Source of the DNA: Acinetobacter sp. S54
GTDB taxonomy: Bacteria; Pseudomonadota; Gammaproteobacteria; Pseudomonadales; Moraxellaceae
DNA: 64,000 nucleotides
Direction of reading: 5' to 3'
Assembly: GCF_016624945.1 (NCBI RefSeq)
Contig: NZ_JACVUI010000004.1
Location: 1 to 64,000, forward strand
The position numbers were made by a program, and so were the translations under genes. The notes beneath the pieces were generated by a model. That model had not been told where the DNA came from. It saw only the letters and a list, made by a program, of their open reading frames with translations, and made no database searches. Of the stretch, positions 48,052-58,395 are shown in pieces. Position 1 is the stretch's first letter; each line of letters starts with the position of its first letter.

Positions 48052-51000
48052 TTACGCAATTGAATCATCTAAATTCGGTGCCAACCAACGTTTTGCTTCA
48101 TCCAGTGTCCAACCTTTACGTTTTGCATAATCTTCAAGTTGATCCTGAGAAATTTTGCCAACGTTAAAGTATTCACTGTCTGGATGCGAATAGTAGAAGC
48201 CACTCACAGAAGAAGGGGGCATCATGGCAAAGTGCTCAGTCAACTTGGTCCCTATCTTCGCTTCAGAACCCAACCAGTCAAATAACACGGCTTTCTCAGA
48301 ATGTTCTGGACAAGCAGGATAACCCGGCGCAGGACGAATACCGACATATTTCTCTTTAATTAAAGCGTCGTTATCTAAAGTCTCATCGGCTTTGTAACCC
48401 CAGAACTCCTTACGAATACGTTCATGCAAATGTTCAGCAAAAGCTTCAGCAAAACGATCAGCTAGAGATTGAACCAAGATCGCAGAGTAATCATCACCTT
48501 TGGCTTTATAGTCATTCGCCAATTCTTCTGCACCGAAAATTGACACAGTGAAACCACCCAGATAATCGGTATTGTCTTTTGATGAGCTAATGAAGTCGGC
48601 TAAAGATAGATTTGGCTTACCTGTGACTTTGTCAGATTGCTGACGAACATGTTCAAACGTATGCGTGACATTTTGACCATTTTCATCAAAAACGCTGACG
48701 CTATCTGCACCCGTACGTTGAGCTGGATATAAACCAAACACCGCACGTGCATCAAAACGATGATTCTCAATAATGTCTTTAAGCATGGCTTGTGCTTGCT
48801 TGTATAAATCAGTGGCTGCTTCACCCACTACTTCATCTTTCAAAATTTTAGGGAACTTACCTGCCAAACTCCAAGAAATAAAGAAAGGTGTCCAGTCAAA
48901 ATATGGCACTAAAGTTTCAAGCGGATAATTTTTAATAACGTGTGTACCTAACGCATTTGGTTTTGGTGGCACGTAGTTTTCATCAACTTTGAAACCATTT
49001 GCAATCGATTCAGCATAACTGAGTTTAGCTGCTTTTGGTTGCTTGTTGGCTAAGCGTTCACGAATTTTGGCATATTCTGCTCTATGTTCTGCAATAAAAT
49101 TACCACGCATTTCTTTCGAGAGCAGAGTTGTTGCTACGCCCACCGCACGCGAAGCATCGGCAACATAAATCACGGCATCATTTGAATATTGTGGATCGAT
49201 TTTTACTGCGGTATGTGCTTTCGATGTGGTTGCACCACCAATCAATAAAGGGATATTGAAACCTTTTCGTTGCATTTCTTTGGCAACAAAGACCATTTCA
49301 TCCAAAGATGGGGTGATCAAACCAGACAAACCAATGATGTCACATTTTTCATCAATGGCAGTTTGCAGAATTTTTTCCGCAGGTACCATCACTCCAAGAT
49401 CAACAATATCGTAGCCATTACAGCCTAAAACCACGCCGACGATATTTTTACCAATATCGTGTACATCGCCTTTTACGGTCGCCATCAACACTTTACCTTT
49501 AGATTGGCTACCTGTTTTTTCAGCTTCGATGTAGGGGTTTAACCATGCCACGGCTTGTTTCATCACACGTGCAGATTTCACCACTTGCGGCAAGAACATT
49601 TTACCTGAGCCGAACAGGTCACCGACCACGTTCATACCATCCATCAATGCACCTTCAATAACATCCAGTGGACGTTTGGCTTTTAAACGGGCTTCTTCGG
49701 TATCTTCATCAATATACGTAGTGATCCCTTTCACAAGCGCGTATTCAAGGCGTTTTTCAACTGACTCATTTCGCCATTCCAGATTTTCAGCTTCACGCTG
49801 TGCACCACTGTGACCACGGAATTTCTCCGCTACTTCAAGCAGTTTTTCTGTAGCATTTTGACCAGATTCACCTTGGTTCTGGTTTAGAACCACATCTTCA
49901 ACGGCTTCTTTGAGTTCTTTGGGAATATCATCATAAATCGCCATTTGACCTGCATTGACGATTCCCATGGTCATGCCTTGTTTAATGGCATGGTAGAGAA
50001 ATACCGAGTGAATTGCTTCACGGACAGGTTCATTGCCACGGAAGGAGAAGGAAACGTTAGAGACACCGCCAGAAATCATGGCATGAGGCAAGTTTTGTTT
50101 GATCCAGCCTGTGGCTTCAATAAAGTCCACAGCATAATTGTTGTGTTCTTCGATTCCCGTTGCGACTGCAAATACGTTCGGGTCAAAAATAATGTCTTCA
50201 GCAGGGTAGCCTACTTCATTGACCAAAATGTCATAAGAACGTTTACAAATTTCACGTTTACGTGCAGCTGTATCTGCCTGACCAACTTCATCAAAAGCCA
50301 TGACAATAATTGCAGCCCCAAACTGGCGACACAAACGTGCTTTTTCAACAAATTCGTCATACCCTTCTTTTAGGGAAATCGAGTTAACAACAGGTTTGCC
50401 TTGTACACACTTCAAGCCTGCCTCAATGATTTCCCATTTTGAGGAGTCAATCATGATTGGCACACGAGAGATATCTGGTTCAGACGCGACAAGATTCAGG
50501 AAGTGTACCATCGCATTTTGCGAATCGAGCATGCCCTCATCCATGTTGATGTCGATGATTTGTGCGCCTGCTTCAACCTGTTGCTGTGCAACGTCTAAGG
50601 CTTCACTAAAATTTTCTTCGCGAATTAAACGCAGGAATTTTTTTGAACCCGTCACGTTAGTGCGTTCGCCAACATTTACAAAAAGTGAATCATCATAAAT
50701 ATTAAATGGTTCTAAACCACTTAAACGGCAAGCGGGTTTAGTCTCAGGGATTTGGCGTGGTTTGATGTCTTTTACTGCGTTATAAATCGCACGAATATGA
50801 TCAGGTGTTGTACCACAGCAACCGCCTGTAATATTGATTAAACCACTTTCGGCAAACTCTTTTAAAAATGCCGCGGTTTGCTCAGGAGTTTCATCATATT
50901 CACCAAAAGCATTTGGTAAGCCAGCATTCGGGTGCGCTGAAACAAAAGTATCAGCAACATCAGAAATCGTTTTCACGTGTGGACGCATTGCATCTGCGCC

Positions 51001-51738
51001 CAAAGCACAGTTAAACCCAATGGAAAGTAGATCGCCGTGACGCACTGAATTCCAAAACGCTTCCGCAGTTTGACCAGTTAAGGTACGACCCGATGCATCA
51101 GTGATCGTGCCCGAAATCATCAACGGGAGCTCTCGTCCAATTTGCTTGAATACTTCTTTGACTGCAAAGATTGCAGCTTTACAGTTTAAAGTATCAAACA
51201 CGGTTTCGATCAAAAGGATATCTGCACCGCCTTCAATCAGCGCATGTGTTGCTTCAATATAGTTTTCTTTTAGTTCATCAAAAGTAATATTACGAAATGC
51301 TGGATCGTTCACATTAGGTGAAATAGAACAGGTCCGAGAGGTAGGGCCAAGTACACCAGCAACAAAACGAGGCTTATCAGGCGTCGAATATTTTTGACAA
51401 GCTTGCTTGGCTAAACGCGCAGCTTCACGGTTAATCTCAGGAACAAGGTCTTCCATGTGATAATCTGACATGGAAACACGTGTGCCGTTAAAGCTATTGG
51501 TTTCAATAATGTCTGCACCTGCATCCAGATACGCTTCATGAATACCTTGAATAATCTGGGGCTGTGTTAAAACCAATAAGTCGTTATTACCTTTTAGGTC
51601 AGAAGCCCAATCAGCAAAGCGTTCACCACGATAATCTTCTTCTTCTAATTTATGGCGTTGAATCATGGTTCCCATTGCACCATCAATAATCAAGATACGT
51701 TGGGCGAGAAGTGATTTCAGGGTGGCAAGCGTGGACAT
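48052..51738 (-). CDS. metH: Cobalamin-dependent methionine synthase
   Basis: MetH transfers a methyl group from methyltetrahydrofolate through methylcobalamin to homocysteine. The 1228-residue protein has all four modules. The homocysteine domain has zinc cysteines in GFNCALGAD and GGCCGTTP. The folate domain includes [16 protein letters not shown]. The cobalamin domain has [19 protein letters not shown] with the cobalt-ligand histidine, and [13 protein letters not shown]. The C-terminal activation domain carries [17 protein letters not shown] for SAM binding. I saw no cobalamin or SAH riboswitch upstream. Because it needs B12, it links functionally to cobQ in this window. It is divergent from pit. 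Confidence 0.97.
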   Translation of the reverse strand: MSTLATLKSLLAQRILIIDGAMGTMIQRHKLEEEDYRGERFADWASDLKGNNDLLVLTQPQIIQGIHEAYLDAGADIIETNSFNGTRVSMSDYHMEDLVPEINREAARLAKQACQKYSTPDKPRFVAGVLGPTSRTCSISPNVNDPAFRNITFDELKENYIEATHALIEGGADILLIETVFDTLNCKAAIFAVKEVFKQIGRELPLMISGTITDASGRTLTGQTAEAFWNSVRHGDLLSIGFNCALGADAMRPHVKTISDVADTFVSAHPNAGLPNAFGEYDETPEQTAAFLKEFAESGLINITGGCCGTTPDHIRAIYNAVKDIKPRQIPETKPACRLSGLEPFNIYDDSLFVNVGERTNVTGSKKFLRLIREENFSEALDVAQQQVEAGAQIIDINMDEGMLDSQNAMVHFLNLVASEPDISRVPIMIDSSKWEIIEAGLKCVQGKPVVNSISLKEGYDEFVEKARLCRQFGAAIIVMAFDEVGQADTAARKREICKRSYDILVNEVGYPAEDIIFDPNVFAVATGIEEHNNYAVDFIEATGWIKQNLPHAMISGGVSNVSFSFRGNEPVREAIHSVFLYHAIKQGMTMGIVNAGQMAIYDDIPKELKEAVEDVVLNQNQGESGQNATEKLLEVAEKFRGHSGAQREAENLEWRNESVEKRLEYALVKGITTYIDEDTEEARLKAKRPLDVIEGALMDGMNVVGDLFGSGKMFLPQVVKSARVMKQAVAWLNPYIEAEKTGSQSKGKVLMATVKGDVHDIGKNIVGVVLGCNGYDIVDLGVMVPAEKILQTAIDEKCDIIGLSGLITPSLDEMVFVAKEMQRKGFNIPLLIGGATTSKAHTAVKIDPQYSNDAVIYVADASRAVGVATTLLSKEMRGNFIAEHRAEYAKIRERLANKQPKAAKLSYAESIANGFKVDENYVPPKPNALGTHVIKNYPLETLVPYFDWTPFFISWSLAGKFPKILKDEVVGEAATDLYKQAQAMLKDIIENHRFDARAVFGLYPAQRTGADSVSVFDENGQNVTHTFEHVRQQSDKVTGKPNLSLADFISSSKDNTDYLGGFTVSIFGAEELANDYKAKGDDYSAILVQSLADRFAEAFAEHLHERIRKEFWGYKADETLDNDALIKEKYVGIRPAPGYPACPEHSEKAVLFDWLGSEAKIGTKLTEHFAMMPPSSVSGFYYSHPDSEYFNVGKISQDQLEDYAKRKGWTLDEAKRWLAPNLDDSIA

Positions 51739-52107
51739 AAGAACCCCAGACGAAGTTTAAAAGGCGCATTATTGTAACAGAATCCCTAGCAATAGGTGGG
51801 TTTGATTGATCAATGAAATGCCCCAAAGGGATTCATACAATTTAGGATGAAGATGGTGATGATTTCATCAAAATGCAATATTCATGTTTCAGAATAAGAC
51901 ATCGATAAAAAAAGTACGCTGAAAGATGAAACTCTGTCATATTTCAGAATAATTGCTTCAAAATACTACACTTGAATGTCATAATTATTTTTTTGACTCA
52001 AGTTGTTGTATTTTATTAATTTAATTAATAAATTTGGCATATAATAACCCTAAAAATGGCCATTCATGAAGTCAAATGTCTAAAAAATGACTTCATTAGA
52101 CCCCTAT
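51739..52107. other. Non-coding region between metH and the Pho box of pit
   Basis: This A/T-rich stretch holds no credible ORF. An inverted repeat ATGAAGTCA / TGACTTCAT at 52066-52074 and 52088-52096 lies just before the Pho box and could be a regulator site or a weak hairpin. I found no B12-box consensus that would mark a cobalamin riboswitch for metH. Confidence 0.5.
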
Positions 52108-52130
52108 TTGTCATATAATTGTCATAATTT
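52108..52130 (+). promoter_or_regulatory. Pho box upstream of pit
   Basis: Two direct TGTCA repeats start at 52109 and 52120, 11 bases apart, within TTGTCATATAATTGTCATAA. This is the spacing and form of the PhoB consensus CTGTCATA-A(T/A)A(T/A)-CTGTCA(T/C). It ends about 45 bases before the pit start codon. Confidence 0.7.
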
Positions 52131-52175
52131 AATTTAAGAATATGGGGATTTTAACGATCCCCTCGAACCGTCTAC

Positions 52176-53807
52176 ATGAATTCAAATCTTCCTCCCGTTT
52201 CGGATTCAAATCATGTCGAAGCTGGACATGTTCAATCGACGAATGTACATGTACCTACACCGAAGTTTTTTATGCCGGTGTTTTTTACGGTTATTATTGC
52301 AACTCTGATTTACATCGCAGTTCAGGTGAATGCAGATTTGGCACATGTGCCTGCTTTAAGTTTATATTCCATGATTTTACTGGCAACTGCACTTTTCATT
52401 GCATTGGGCTTTGAGTTTGTGAATGGGTTTCATGACACGGCAAATGCTGTGGCGACGGTCATTTATACCAATGCACTGCCTGCGCCTGTTGCGGTCATGT
52501 GGGCGGGTTTCTGTAATTTTCTTGGTGTTATGGTGGCAAGTGGTGCAGTGGCCTACGGAATTATTGCGCTCTTACCTGTTGAACTGATCATGAACGTCAG
52601 CAGCGGTGCTGGGTTTGCCATGGTTTTCGCCTTGTTGATTGCCGCGATTATCTGGAATTTGGGAACTTGGTTTTTAGGAATTCCTGCTTCGAGTTCACAT
52701 ACTTTAATCGGTTCGATTTTAGGTGTGGGAATCATGAATCATCTGATTAATGCTGCAACGGGTAGTACCAGCGGCATTGATATGGATCAGGTAATTAAAG
52801 TAGGTAAAGCTTTACTCTTTTCTCCATTGATTGGTTTTGCCTTTGCTGCTGTTCTATTCCTATTAGTAAAAAAAGTATTTAAGCGCCAACTTGAACTTTT
52901 CCAACCACCAGAAGGTAATAAACCACCGCCACCGTTGATTCGTGCCATTTTAATTTTCACCTGTACAGGCGTAAGTTTTGCCCACGGTTCTAATGATGGC
53001 CAAAAAGGTATGGGTCTCATCATGTTGGTGTTGATTGGTTTGGTTCCAATGGCTTATTCATTGAATAAGAGTTTGGACGCGCAGCAATTACAAACCTTTG
53101 AGCAATTGTCTGGACAGACTTCAACCGTGCTTTATGCCCAGCATACTGATGTGGAAGATGAAAAAGCACGTATTATTTTGACTAAGTATATTCAGACCAA
53201 ACAGCAAACGCCTGACGTGGTTCCTGCATTAGCTAGCTTGACTGAACATTTGGGTCAACGTGTCGGTAGTTATGGCAGTCTAAAAGATATTCCTGAAGAT
53301 GCGATTGGTAATATTCGTAATGATATGTACTTAAGTACTACAACTTTTAAGCGTTTGGACAAGGCAGAAGCATTACCTGCAATGTCATCAGATCAGCAAA
53401 AAGTGGTTAAACAATATCGTGATAGTCTGGATTCTTTCCTGCAATATATTCCAACGTGGGTCAAAGTTGCAGTTGCGCTGGCTTTAGGTTTGGGAACAAT
53501 GGTCGGTTGGAAGCGTATTGTGGTCACAGTCGGTGAGCGTATTGGTAAGCATCACATGACTTATGGACAAGGTATGTCAGCTGAATTGGTTGCAATGAGT
53601 ACCATTGCAGCAGCTGATGGATTGGGGATGCCTGTTTCAACTACGCATGTATTAAACAGTGCGGTTGCAGGGACAATGGTTGCCAATAAATCGGGTTTAA
53701 ATTTTAATACGATCAAAACGATTTTATCGGCTTGGGTATTTACTTTACCTGCAACTATCTGTTTATCGGGTGGTTTATATTGGTTGTTCTTGCAGTTTGT
53801 TGGCTAA
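52176..53807 (+). CDS. pit: Pit-family inorganic phosphate transporter
   Basis: The 543-residue inner-membrane protein has both PiT signatures: FVNGFHDTANAVATVIYT near residues 86-103 and FAHGSNDGQKGMGLIMLV in the middle. A large soluble loop lies between the two membrane halves (about 285-425), and the C-terminus has MSTIAAADGLGMPVSTTHVL. PiT carriers move phosphate, often as a metal complex, with protons. A Pho box lies just upstream, so PhoB control is likely, whereas PitA of E. coli is largely constitutive. The start has no strong ribosome site. Confidence 0.93.
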   Translation: MNSNLPPVSDSNHVEAGHVQSTNVHVPTPKFFMPVFFTVIIATLIYIAVQVNADLAHVPALSLYSMILLATALFIALGFEFVNGFHDTANAVATVIYTNALPAPVAVMWAGFCNFLGVMVASGAVAYGIIALLPVELIMNVSSGAGFAMVFALLIAAIIWNLGTWFLGIPASSSHTLIGSILGVGIMNHLINAATGSTSGIDMDQVIKVGKALLFSPLIGFAFAAVLFLLVKKVFKRQLELFQPPEGNKPPPPLIRAILIFTCTGVSFAHGSNDGQKGMGLIMLVLIGLVPMAYSLNKSLDAQQLQTFEQLSGQTSTVLYAQHTDVEDEKARIILTKYIQTKQQTPDVVPALASLTEHLGQRVGSYGSLKDIPEDAIGNIRNDMYLSTTTFKRLDKAEALPAMSSDQQKVVKQYRDSLDSFLQYIPTWVKVAVALALGLGTMVGWKRIVVTVGERIGKHHMTYGQGMSAELVAMSTIAAADGLGMPVSTTHVLNSAVAGTMVANKSGLNFNTIKTILSAWVFTLPATICLSGGLYWLFLQFVG

Positions 53808-53828
53808 TTAAATCTTCATATAGCGAAC

Positions 53829-53853
53829 AAAAGGTCACAAGAGTGGCCTTTTT
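53829..53853 (+). terminator. Terminator after pit
   Basis: AAAAGGTCAC pairs with GTGGCCTTTT (one wobble) around a 4-base loop, followed by T-rich sequence. It separates pit from dsdA. Confidence 0.75.
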
Positions 53854-53939
53854 CTTATCTGAATTTTTTACAAATAAACCTTTTATTTTCTACGATGTTT
53901 GATATTTTGTAGCTGAAAACTACTTTGATATTGATCATA

Positions 53940-55283
53940 ATGACTGCTTTAAATTTAGCTAAATTACAACAAGATCCATTGATTCAAATATTACAACAGT
54001 ACCAGCCGGTTTTTTGGTTTCCATCTGAAACCAACTCATTACAGCAAAGCTTACAGGCCGTAGGTTTAGTACGTTCCGATATTGAAGATGCAGAACGTAG
54101 ATTACAATGTTTCGCGCCATTTATTGCTCAGGTTTTCCCAGAAACGCAAAATCAGCAGGGTGTGATTGAGTCTGAGTTGGTGCGTATTCCGCGCATACAG
54201 CAACAACTTTCACTACAGTGGAATATTCCTTTACAAGGTCAATGGTGGTTGAAAAAAGATAGTCATTTACCAATTTCAGGTTCGATCAAAGCGAGGGGTG
54301 GAATATATGAGGTGCTTGCTCATGCTGAAACATTAGCTTTAACTGCTGGCTTAATATCTGTAGAAGAAAATTATCGAAAATTTGATTCAGATGAATTCAG
54401 AACGTTTTTTCAGAAGTATCAGATCGCAGTCGGTTCAACAGGCAATCTAGGACTTTCGATTGGTATCATGAGTGCTAAACTAGGGTTTAGAGTTTCAGTA
54501 CATATGTCTGCGGATGCCAGACAATGGAAAAAAGATAAGCTACGGTCTTTAGGTGTCAATGTGGTCGAATATGCCAGTGATTACGGAGTTGCTGTTGAGC
54601 AGGGGCGTAAATTGGCAGAGACCGATCCCAACTGTTTTTTTATTGATGATGAAAATTCCAAAACTTTATTTTTAGGCTATGCCGTCGCAGGTTTGAGACT
54701 TAAACACCAATTGATCGAGAACCATCAAGCAGTGGATGCAGAGCATCCATTATCTGTATATCTACCTTGCGGTGTCGGTGGTGGACCAGATGGTGTCAGC
54801 TTTGGACTTAAGCATGCTTTCGGTGAACATGTCCACTGTATCTTCGCTGAACCAACGCATTCGCCGTGTATGCTACTTGGCGTTTATACAGGTTTACACG
54901 ATCAGATCTGTGTCAATGATATTGGACGGGATAATTTAACTGCCGCAGACGGCCTCGCAGTCGGACGAGCATCGGGTTTTGTGGGACGTGCTATGCAAGG
55001 CCTGATTGATGGGTACTACACTATCTCTGATCAAAGTCTCTACGATTTTATTTCACAATTAGATCAATCCGAACAAATTCGACTCGAACCTTCCGCAGCG
55101 GCGGGATTTGGCGGGGCATACTATACGGCCACGCAAATATCCTATCAACAATTGCATCAATTCACCCCATTGCAATTAGCCAATGCCACTCATGTTGTAT
55201 GGGCAACGGGTGGGGGCATGGTGCCAGAAGATGAAATGCAAAAATACTTACAACAGGCTAAGAATACGAAAGAGCTCAATTAA
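53940..55283 (+). CDS. dsdA: D-serine ammonia-lyase (D-serine dehydratase)
   Basis: DsdA uses pyridoxal phosphate to turn D-serine into pyruvate and ammonia. The 447-residue product has the PLP-lysine motif [20 protein letters not shown], the phosphate-binding [20 protein letters not shown], and [20 protein letters not shown]. The size is close to E. coli DsdA (442). ATG 53940 gives the standard opening [13 protein letters not shown]; the open frame continues five codons upstream. The usual neighbours dsdX (permease) and dsdC (regulator) are missing. Confidence 0.94.
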   Translation: MTALNLAKLQQDPLIQILQQYQPVFWFPSETNSLQQSLQAVGLVRSDIEDAERRLQCFAPFIAQVFPETQNQQGVIESELVRIPRIQQQLSLQWNIPLQGQWWLKKDSHLPISGSIKARGGIYEVLAHAETLALTAGLISVEENYRKFDSDEFRTFFQKYQIAVGSTGNLGLSIGIMSAKLGFRVSVHMSADARQWKKDKLRSLGVNVVEYASDYGVAVEQGRKLAETDPNCFFIDDENSKTLFLGYAVAGLRLKHQLIENHQAVDAEHPLSVYLPCGVGGGPDGVSFGLKHAFGEHVHCIFAEPTHSPCMLLGVYTGLHDQICVNDIGRDNLTAADGLAVGRASGFVGRAMQGLIDGYYTISDQSLYDFISQLDQSEQIRLEPSAAAGFGGAYYTATQISYQQLHQFTPLQLANATHVVWATGGGMVPEDEMQKYLQQAKNTKELN

Positions 55284-55319
55284 CGTGTACTGTATTGAGT
55301 CTCATTGAGCTTTAAATTG

Positions 55320-55688
55320 TTAATTGATGCTTTGAATTTGTTCAAGTTCGAACAGTGCTTTATTTAGTTCTTGCTGTGTTTTTGCAATTTTTTTCGTGTC
55401 TTGCTTTTGCTGGGCTTCAGAAAGTTCAGTTTTTAACTTCTTAATTTTCTGTTTAGTTTTTACCTGTATTCTAATTTGTACTGAAGTATCGTCGTGACAA
55501 TAACGATCGATACTTTCTATTGCGCGTTTTAAATCTTCAACCCGATAATTGCTTGCATATTTTTCAGCATGGTGAAGTTGATAAGTAAGTTCCTGTTTTT
55601 TAATTTCACAATCTTGTGCAGCATAGGTTGAAGAGATAAATACCAAAACTGTTGCCAAAACAACGACAGTTTTTTTGACATTATTCAT
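55320..55688 (-). CDS. DUF1090-family (YqjC-like) exported protein
   Basis: The 122-residue protein has a signal peptide (KKTVVVLATVLVFISSTYA) cleaved before AQDCE. The mature part is helical and highly charged, with a cysteine pair (DCEIKK and YCHDD), EKYASNYRVEDLKRAIESID, and a long coiled-coil-like stretch (KIKKLKTELSEAQQKQDTKK). This matches the YqjC/DUF1090 periplasmic family. Its role is unknown. A long hairpin structure lies just upstream on the same strand. Confidence 0.8.
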   Translation of the reverse strand: MNNVKKTVVVLATVLVFISSTYAAQDCEIKKQELTYQLHHAEKYASNYRVEDLKRAIESIDRYCHDDTSVQIRIQVKTKQKIKKLKTELSEAQQKQDTKKIAKTQQELNKALFELEQIQSIN

Positions 55689-55712
55689 TAGGAGAAACCA
55701 AATTGTTAAAAA

Positions 55713-55793
55713 GATAGATAGAGTTTGGACATCCTCAGGTGATGAATTTATTTAAAAATCAGTCACCTGATGCCCAGAGCTCAATCTATCAAG
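55713..55793 (-). terminator. Long imperfect stem-loop, likely terminator of the 510-residue gene
   Basis: On the minus strand, a 28-base arm starting GATAGATTGAGCTCTGGGCA and ending in CAGGTGA pairs imperfectly with TCACCTGAGG...CTATC. The loop is about 20 bases, and the stem is followed by TTTTTAAC. The core TCAGGTGA / TCACCTGA is exact at 55735-55742 and 55763-55770. It sits between the 510-residue gene and the DUF1090 gene. Confidence 0.6.
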
Positions 55794-55831
55794 TCTTCTC
55801 CCATAAATATTGGCATTTAAGACGGTTATAT

Positions 55832-57364
55832 TTATCTTTTTTTCAATGGATTTTTATCACTAATAAAGCCATAAATTGCAGCAAATGGTAGTGCAGTCCT
55901 TGCCAAATAAGCCACGCGCCATAATCCTCCATGATTTGCGCCCTCCATCATTAACTCTAGCGGATGTTCAAGTTCAGTTTCTGGGTTAGCCACGCAATTA
56001 TTATTTCTTAAATCATGTACCCATAGTGCAGCCATAATTGCATTGGTTGTTTCAGGTTTAAATGCTTCTACATCAAATAAATCGGCACCATTAAATGCTG
56101 CTTTTAAAAGCGGATTTTTGGTGACTGAATGGGTGGTGGTTGAGGGTGCGATATTGATGCTCACGCGCTGTCCTTGATAACGCGCCAAAGTTGCGCGCCA
56201 CTGTTGAATGCGTTTTGCCAAAGCATAATTTGGCCCTTGTTCAATTACTAGACAATCTGCAATACCATATTCTTTTCCATTATCTGAACGAATCAGGCTT
56301 TGTTGATTGGCTTTAAAGAAATGCTTTAATGAAAGTGTTGAAATTCCTTTGGTCAGTAACTTTTGTAGTGTGGAGCGTTGTAATGACTTTTGATGCGCTG
56401 CCGCCACCACTTCTTTAGGCACAGCATAAACATCAGTAGGAGTACACATAAACATTAGACTAGTATTTGCCTTACGTTCGCTGACCAGACTCATGATGGT
56501 GTCCATGGCCATGGACACACGTACATGTTTTTCGCCATCCAGATAAGCAATAGCAGCGAGATCCAGACTTTGTTCAAACTTAATCAGCCATTCGGCAATT
56601 TCAGGTAATTGCGTCAGCAGGTTTGCTCCTAGCTTATCTTTAAGTTCATAAGACGGAGTCGTATTATTTACAGGCTCCAGACTTGGAGCAATCAAAGTGG
56701 CATTTCCCTGCTGAATGGTGGTTAATATCTTGTCCCAGACTTTGGCATTGGGTAAGTCAACTGCAACAATATTAGCTTTCCATTTTGCAAGCCATGTTAG
56801 TGGACCAGCTTCAGATGCCGCACCAAATAGCACCATGGTACGATCTGATAAATCAAACCATTCTGGATGAGCATTGACTTCTTTTAGGGCTTGAGCATGG
56901 CTTGGTTCAATGATACCGCGCTGCTCCCAATTTGAAATTTGATCGAGCAATGTTTGTCCCTGTAGTTTTTTACCTTGGTAGGGGACATACCATTCAGGCT
57001 TTTCCTGACTTTCGCCTTTTAATATAACAGTATTTAATTCTGCAATATCGGGTACCTGAATCACATCTTTAAGCAAATATTGTTCGCCATTACGATAAAA
57101 TTCAAAACTATGGTGTGCTTTATGCAAGCCTTGTTTGGCGATGGTAATCGGATTGATTGTTTTAGCAATGCCTTGTTCAACTAACGCTTTAAAATAGGTC
57201 GGGTAGTTTTTACGCCAGTCTTTTTCTTTTGCAGCCTGTTGAGAGATTTGATTATCAACCAAAGACAATGCCTCAGAGATAATGGCTTTACCAGTCTGAG
57301 AGGTACTTGCCTTTTGAGTAGCAGGATTGACTGGAAATTGTAAACCTTCTATTGAACTGGACAT
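55832..57364 (-). CDS. Conserved-looking 510-residue protein of unknown function
   Basis: I do not recognise this protein. It has no signal peptide. The middle (DRTMVLFGAASEAGPLTWLAKWKANIVAVD) looks like a Rossmann-type nucleotide-binding start, with a strand, a glycine/alanine turn, a helix and a following strand ending in aspartate. The second half contains VSMAMDTIMSLVSERKANTS and a C-terminal ELMMEGANHGGLWRVAYLAR near a hydrophobic end (ALPFAAIYGFI). Such features suggest an NAD(P)- or SAM-binding enzyme. It stands alone between DUF1090 and the rhomboid gene, all on the minus strand. Confidence 0.8.
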   Translation of the reverse strand: MSSSIEGLQFPVNPATQKASTSQTGKAIISEALSLVDNQISQQAAKEKDWRKNYPTYFKALVEQGIAKTINPITIAKQGLHKAHHSFEFYRNGEQYLLKDVIQVPDIAELNTVILKGESQEKPEWYVPYQGKKLQGQTLLDQISNWEQRGIIEPSHAQALKEVNAHPEWFDLSDRTMVLFGAASEAGPLTWLAKWKANIVAVDLPNAKVWDKILTTIQQGNATLIAPSLEPVNNTTPSYELKDKLGANLLTQLPEIAEWLIKFEQSLDLAAIAYLDGEKHVRVSMAMDTIMSLVSERKANTSLMFMCTPTDVYAVPKEVVAAAHQKSLQRSTLQKLLTKGISTLSLKHFFKANQQSLIRSDNGKEYGIADCLVIEQGPNYALAKRIQQWRATLARYQGQRVSINIAPSTTTHSVTKNPLLKAAFNGADLFDVEAFKPETTNAIMAALWVHDLRNNNCVANPETELEHPLELMMEGANHGGLWRVAYLARTALPFAAIYGFISDKNPLKKR

Positions 57365-57577
57365 GCAAAAAAACTCACTTTAAATGGCATTAATATACAG
57401 ATGTAAACATTATCTATGCCAACTTGCTTTGTAGGGTGACATTAACTACCAAAATTGCAAGAAAGCGTTAAATCTAGTGTTCAGTCGTAAACAGATTTGA
57501 GAACTAAACGCTTTTTAAAAATAGGCTCAACGATATGAAAGCAAATTAAGAGCGTAATTTTTATAAAATCGTACGTA

Positions 57578-57600
57578 TAAAAAAAGCCCTGAAGGGCTTA
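57578..57600 (-). terminator. Terminator of the rhomboid gene
   Basis: AGCCCT / AGGGCT with a 2-base centre lies at 57585-57598. On the minus strand it is followed by T7. It sits just downstream of the rhomboid stop codon. Confidence 0.75.
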
Positions 57601-57618
57601 ATTTAGTAGAGTCATCGA

Positions 57619-58236
57619 TCAAAAAGGCAGATGTGTGAGTTTATTTATGAAATGTGTAATCAGTCGTGGCTCCAAAATAATAGTCATCACGACACCATAG
57701 GCTGCGCCCCATAAATGTGCACTATGATTAATATTACTATTGCCACGTTTACCAGACCAAATACTATATCCAACATATAAAATTGCAAAAATGATGGCAG
57801 GAACAGGAATAAAAAATACGAGAATTAATTTCCATGGCTCAAATAAAATATAGGCAAACAGGACCGCAGAGACTGCACCTGATGCACCTAAACTGGCCCA
57901 GTTCGCGTCATTTTTATGTTTTAGATAACTTGGCAAAATTGCAAAAATAAGACCACCTAAATAAAACAGCACAAAACCTAGATCATAGAAATATTGGCGA
58001 TAAAAACTTTCAATGACACTGCCGAAGAAAAATAGGGTAATCATGTTAAATAGTAAATGCGTACCGTCTGCATGCACAAAACCATGGGTAATGAAGCGAT
58101 CATATTGACCGCGTTGCATAGCAGGGGGCCAGAAAATCAGACGATTCATGAGTGCCTGATTGGAAAAGGCAAGGAGGGAAATGATGACGGTAATTGCAAT
58201 GAGTGTAATCGTATGATTAAAAGGCAAATGAAACAT
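57619..58236 (-). CDS. Rhomboid-family intramembrane serine protease
   Basis: The protein has six or so membrane segments and the rhomboid signature: ITHGFVHADGTHLLFNMITL near the start, the catalytic serine in SLGASGAVSAVLFAYILF, and the catalytic histidine in NHSAHLWGAAYGVVM. It cleaves membrane-embedded substrates; the target here is unknown. I chose ATG 58236, which places the first helix right after MFHLPFNH. Earlier starts at 58272 (ATG) and 58299 (GTG) are open, and none has a clear ribosome site, so the start is uncertain. It is divergent from nfuA. Confidence 0.85.
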   Translation of the reverse strand: MFHLPFNHTITLIAITVIISLLAFSNQALMNRLIFWPPAMQRGQYDRFITHGFVHADGTHLLFNMITLFFFGSVIESFYRQYFYDLGFVLFYLGGLIFAILPSYLKHKNDANWASLGASGAVSAVLFAYILFEPWKLILVFFIPVPAIIFAILYVGYSIWSGKRGNSNINHSAHLWGAAYGVVMTIILEPRLITHFINKLTHLPF

Positions 58237-58395
58237 AGGAAAATTTATAAAAATATTAAACTTAACTGCCATAATGCCATTAAAAACAAGGGAAGACACA
58301 TTTTAGTGTGAATAAATCCGACAATTTTGGTTGATTTTTTTTAATTCTCCCGCATCTTCAGTTAAAATAAGCACTTCAGCTTGAGGATGATGATT

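Noticed and set aside
50300-50698. 132-codon plus-strand frame inside metH
   Set aside because: It is antisense to a conserved, highly constrained domain of metH; there is no ribosome site and no sign of independent coding.
51739-52060. Cobalamin or SAH riboswitch ahead of metH
   Set aside because: I looked for a B12-box-like element and for SAH-riboswitch-type pairing and saw neither; the region is A/T-rich without compact conserved stems.
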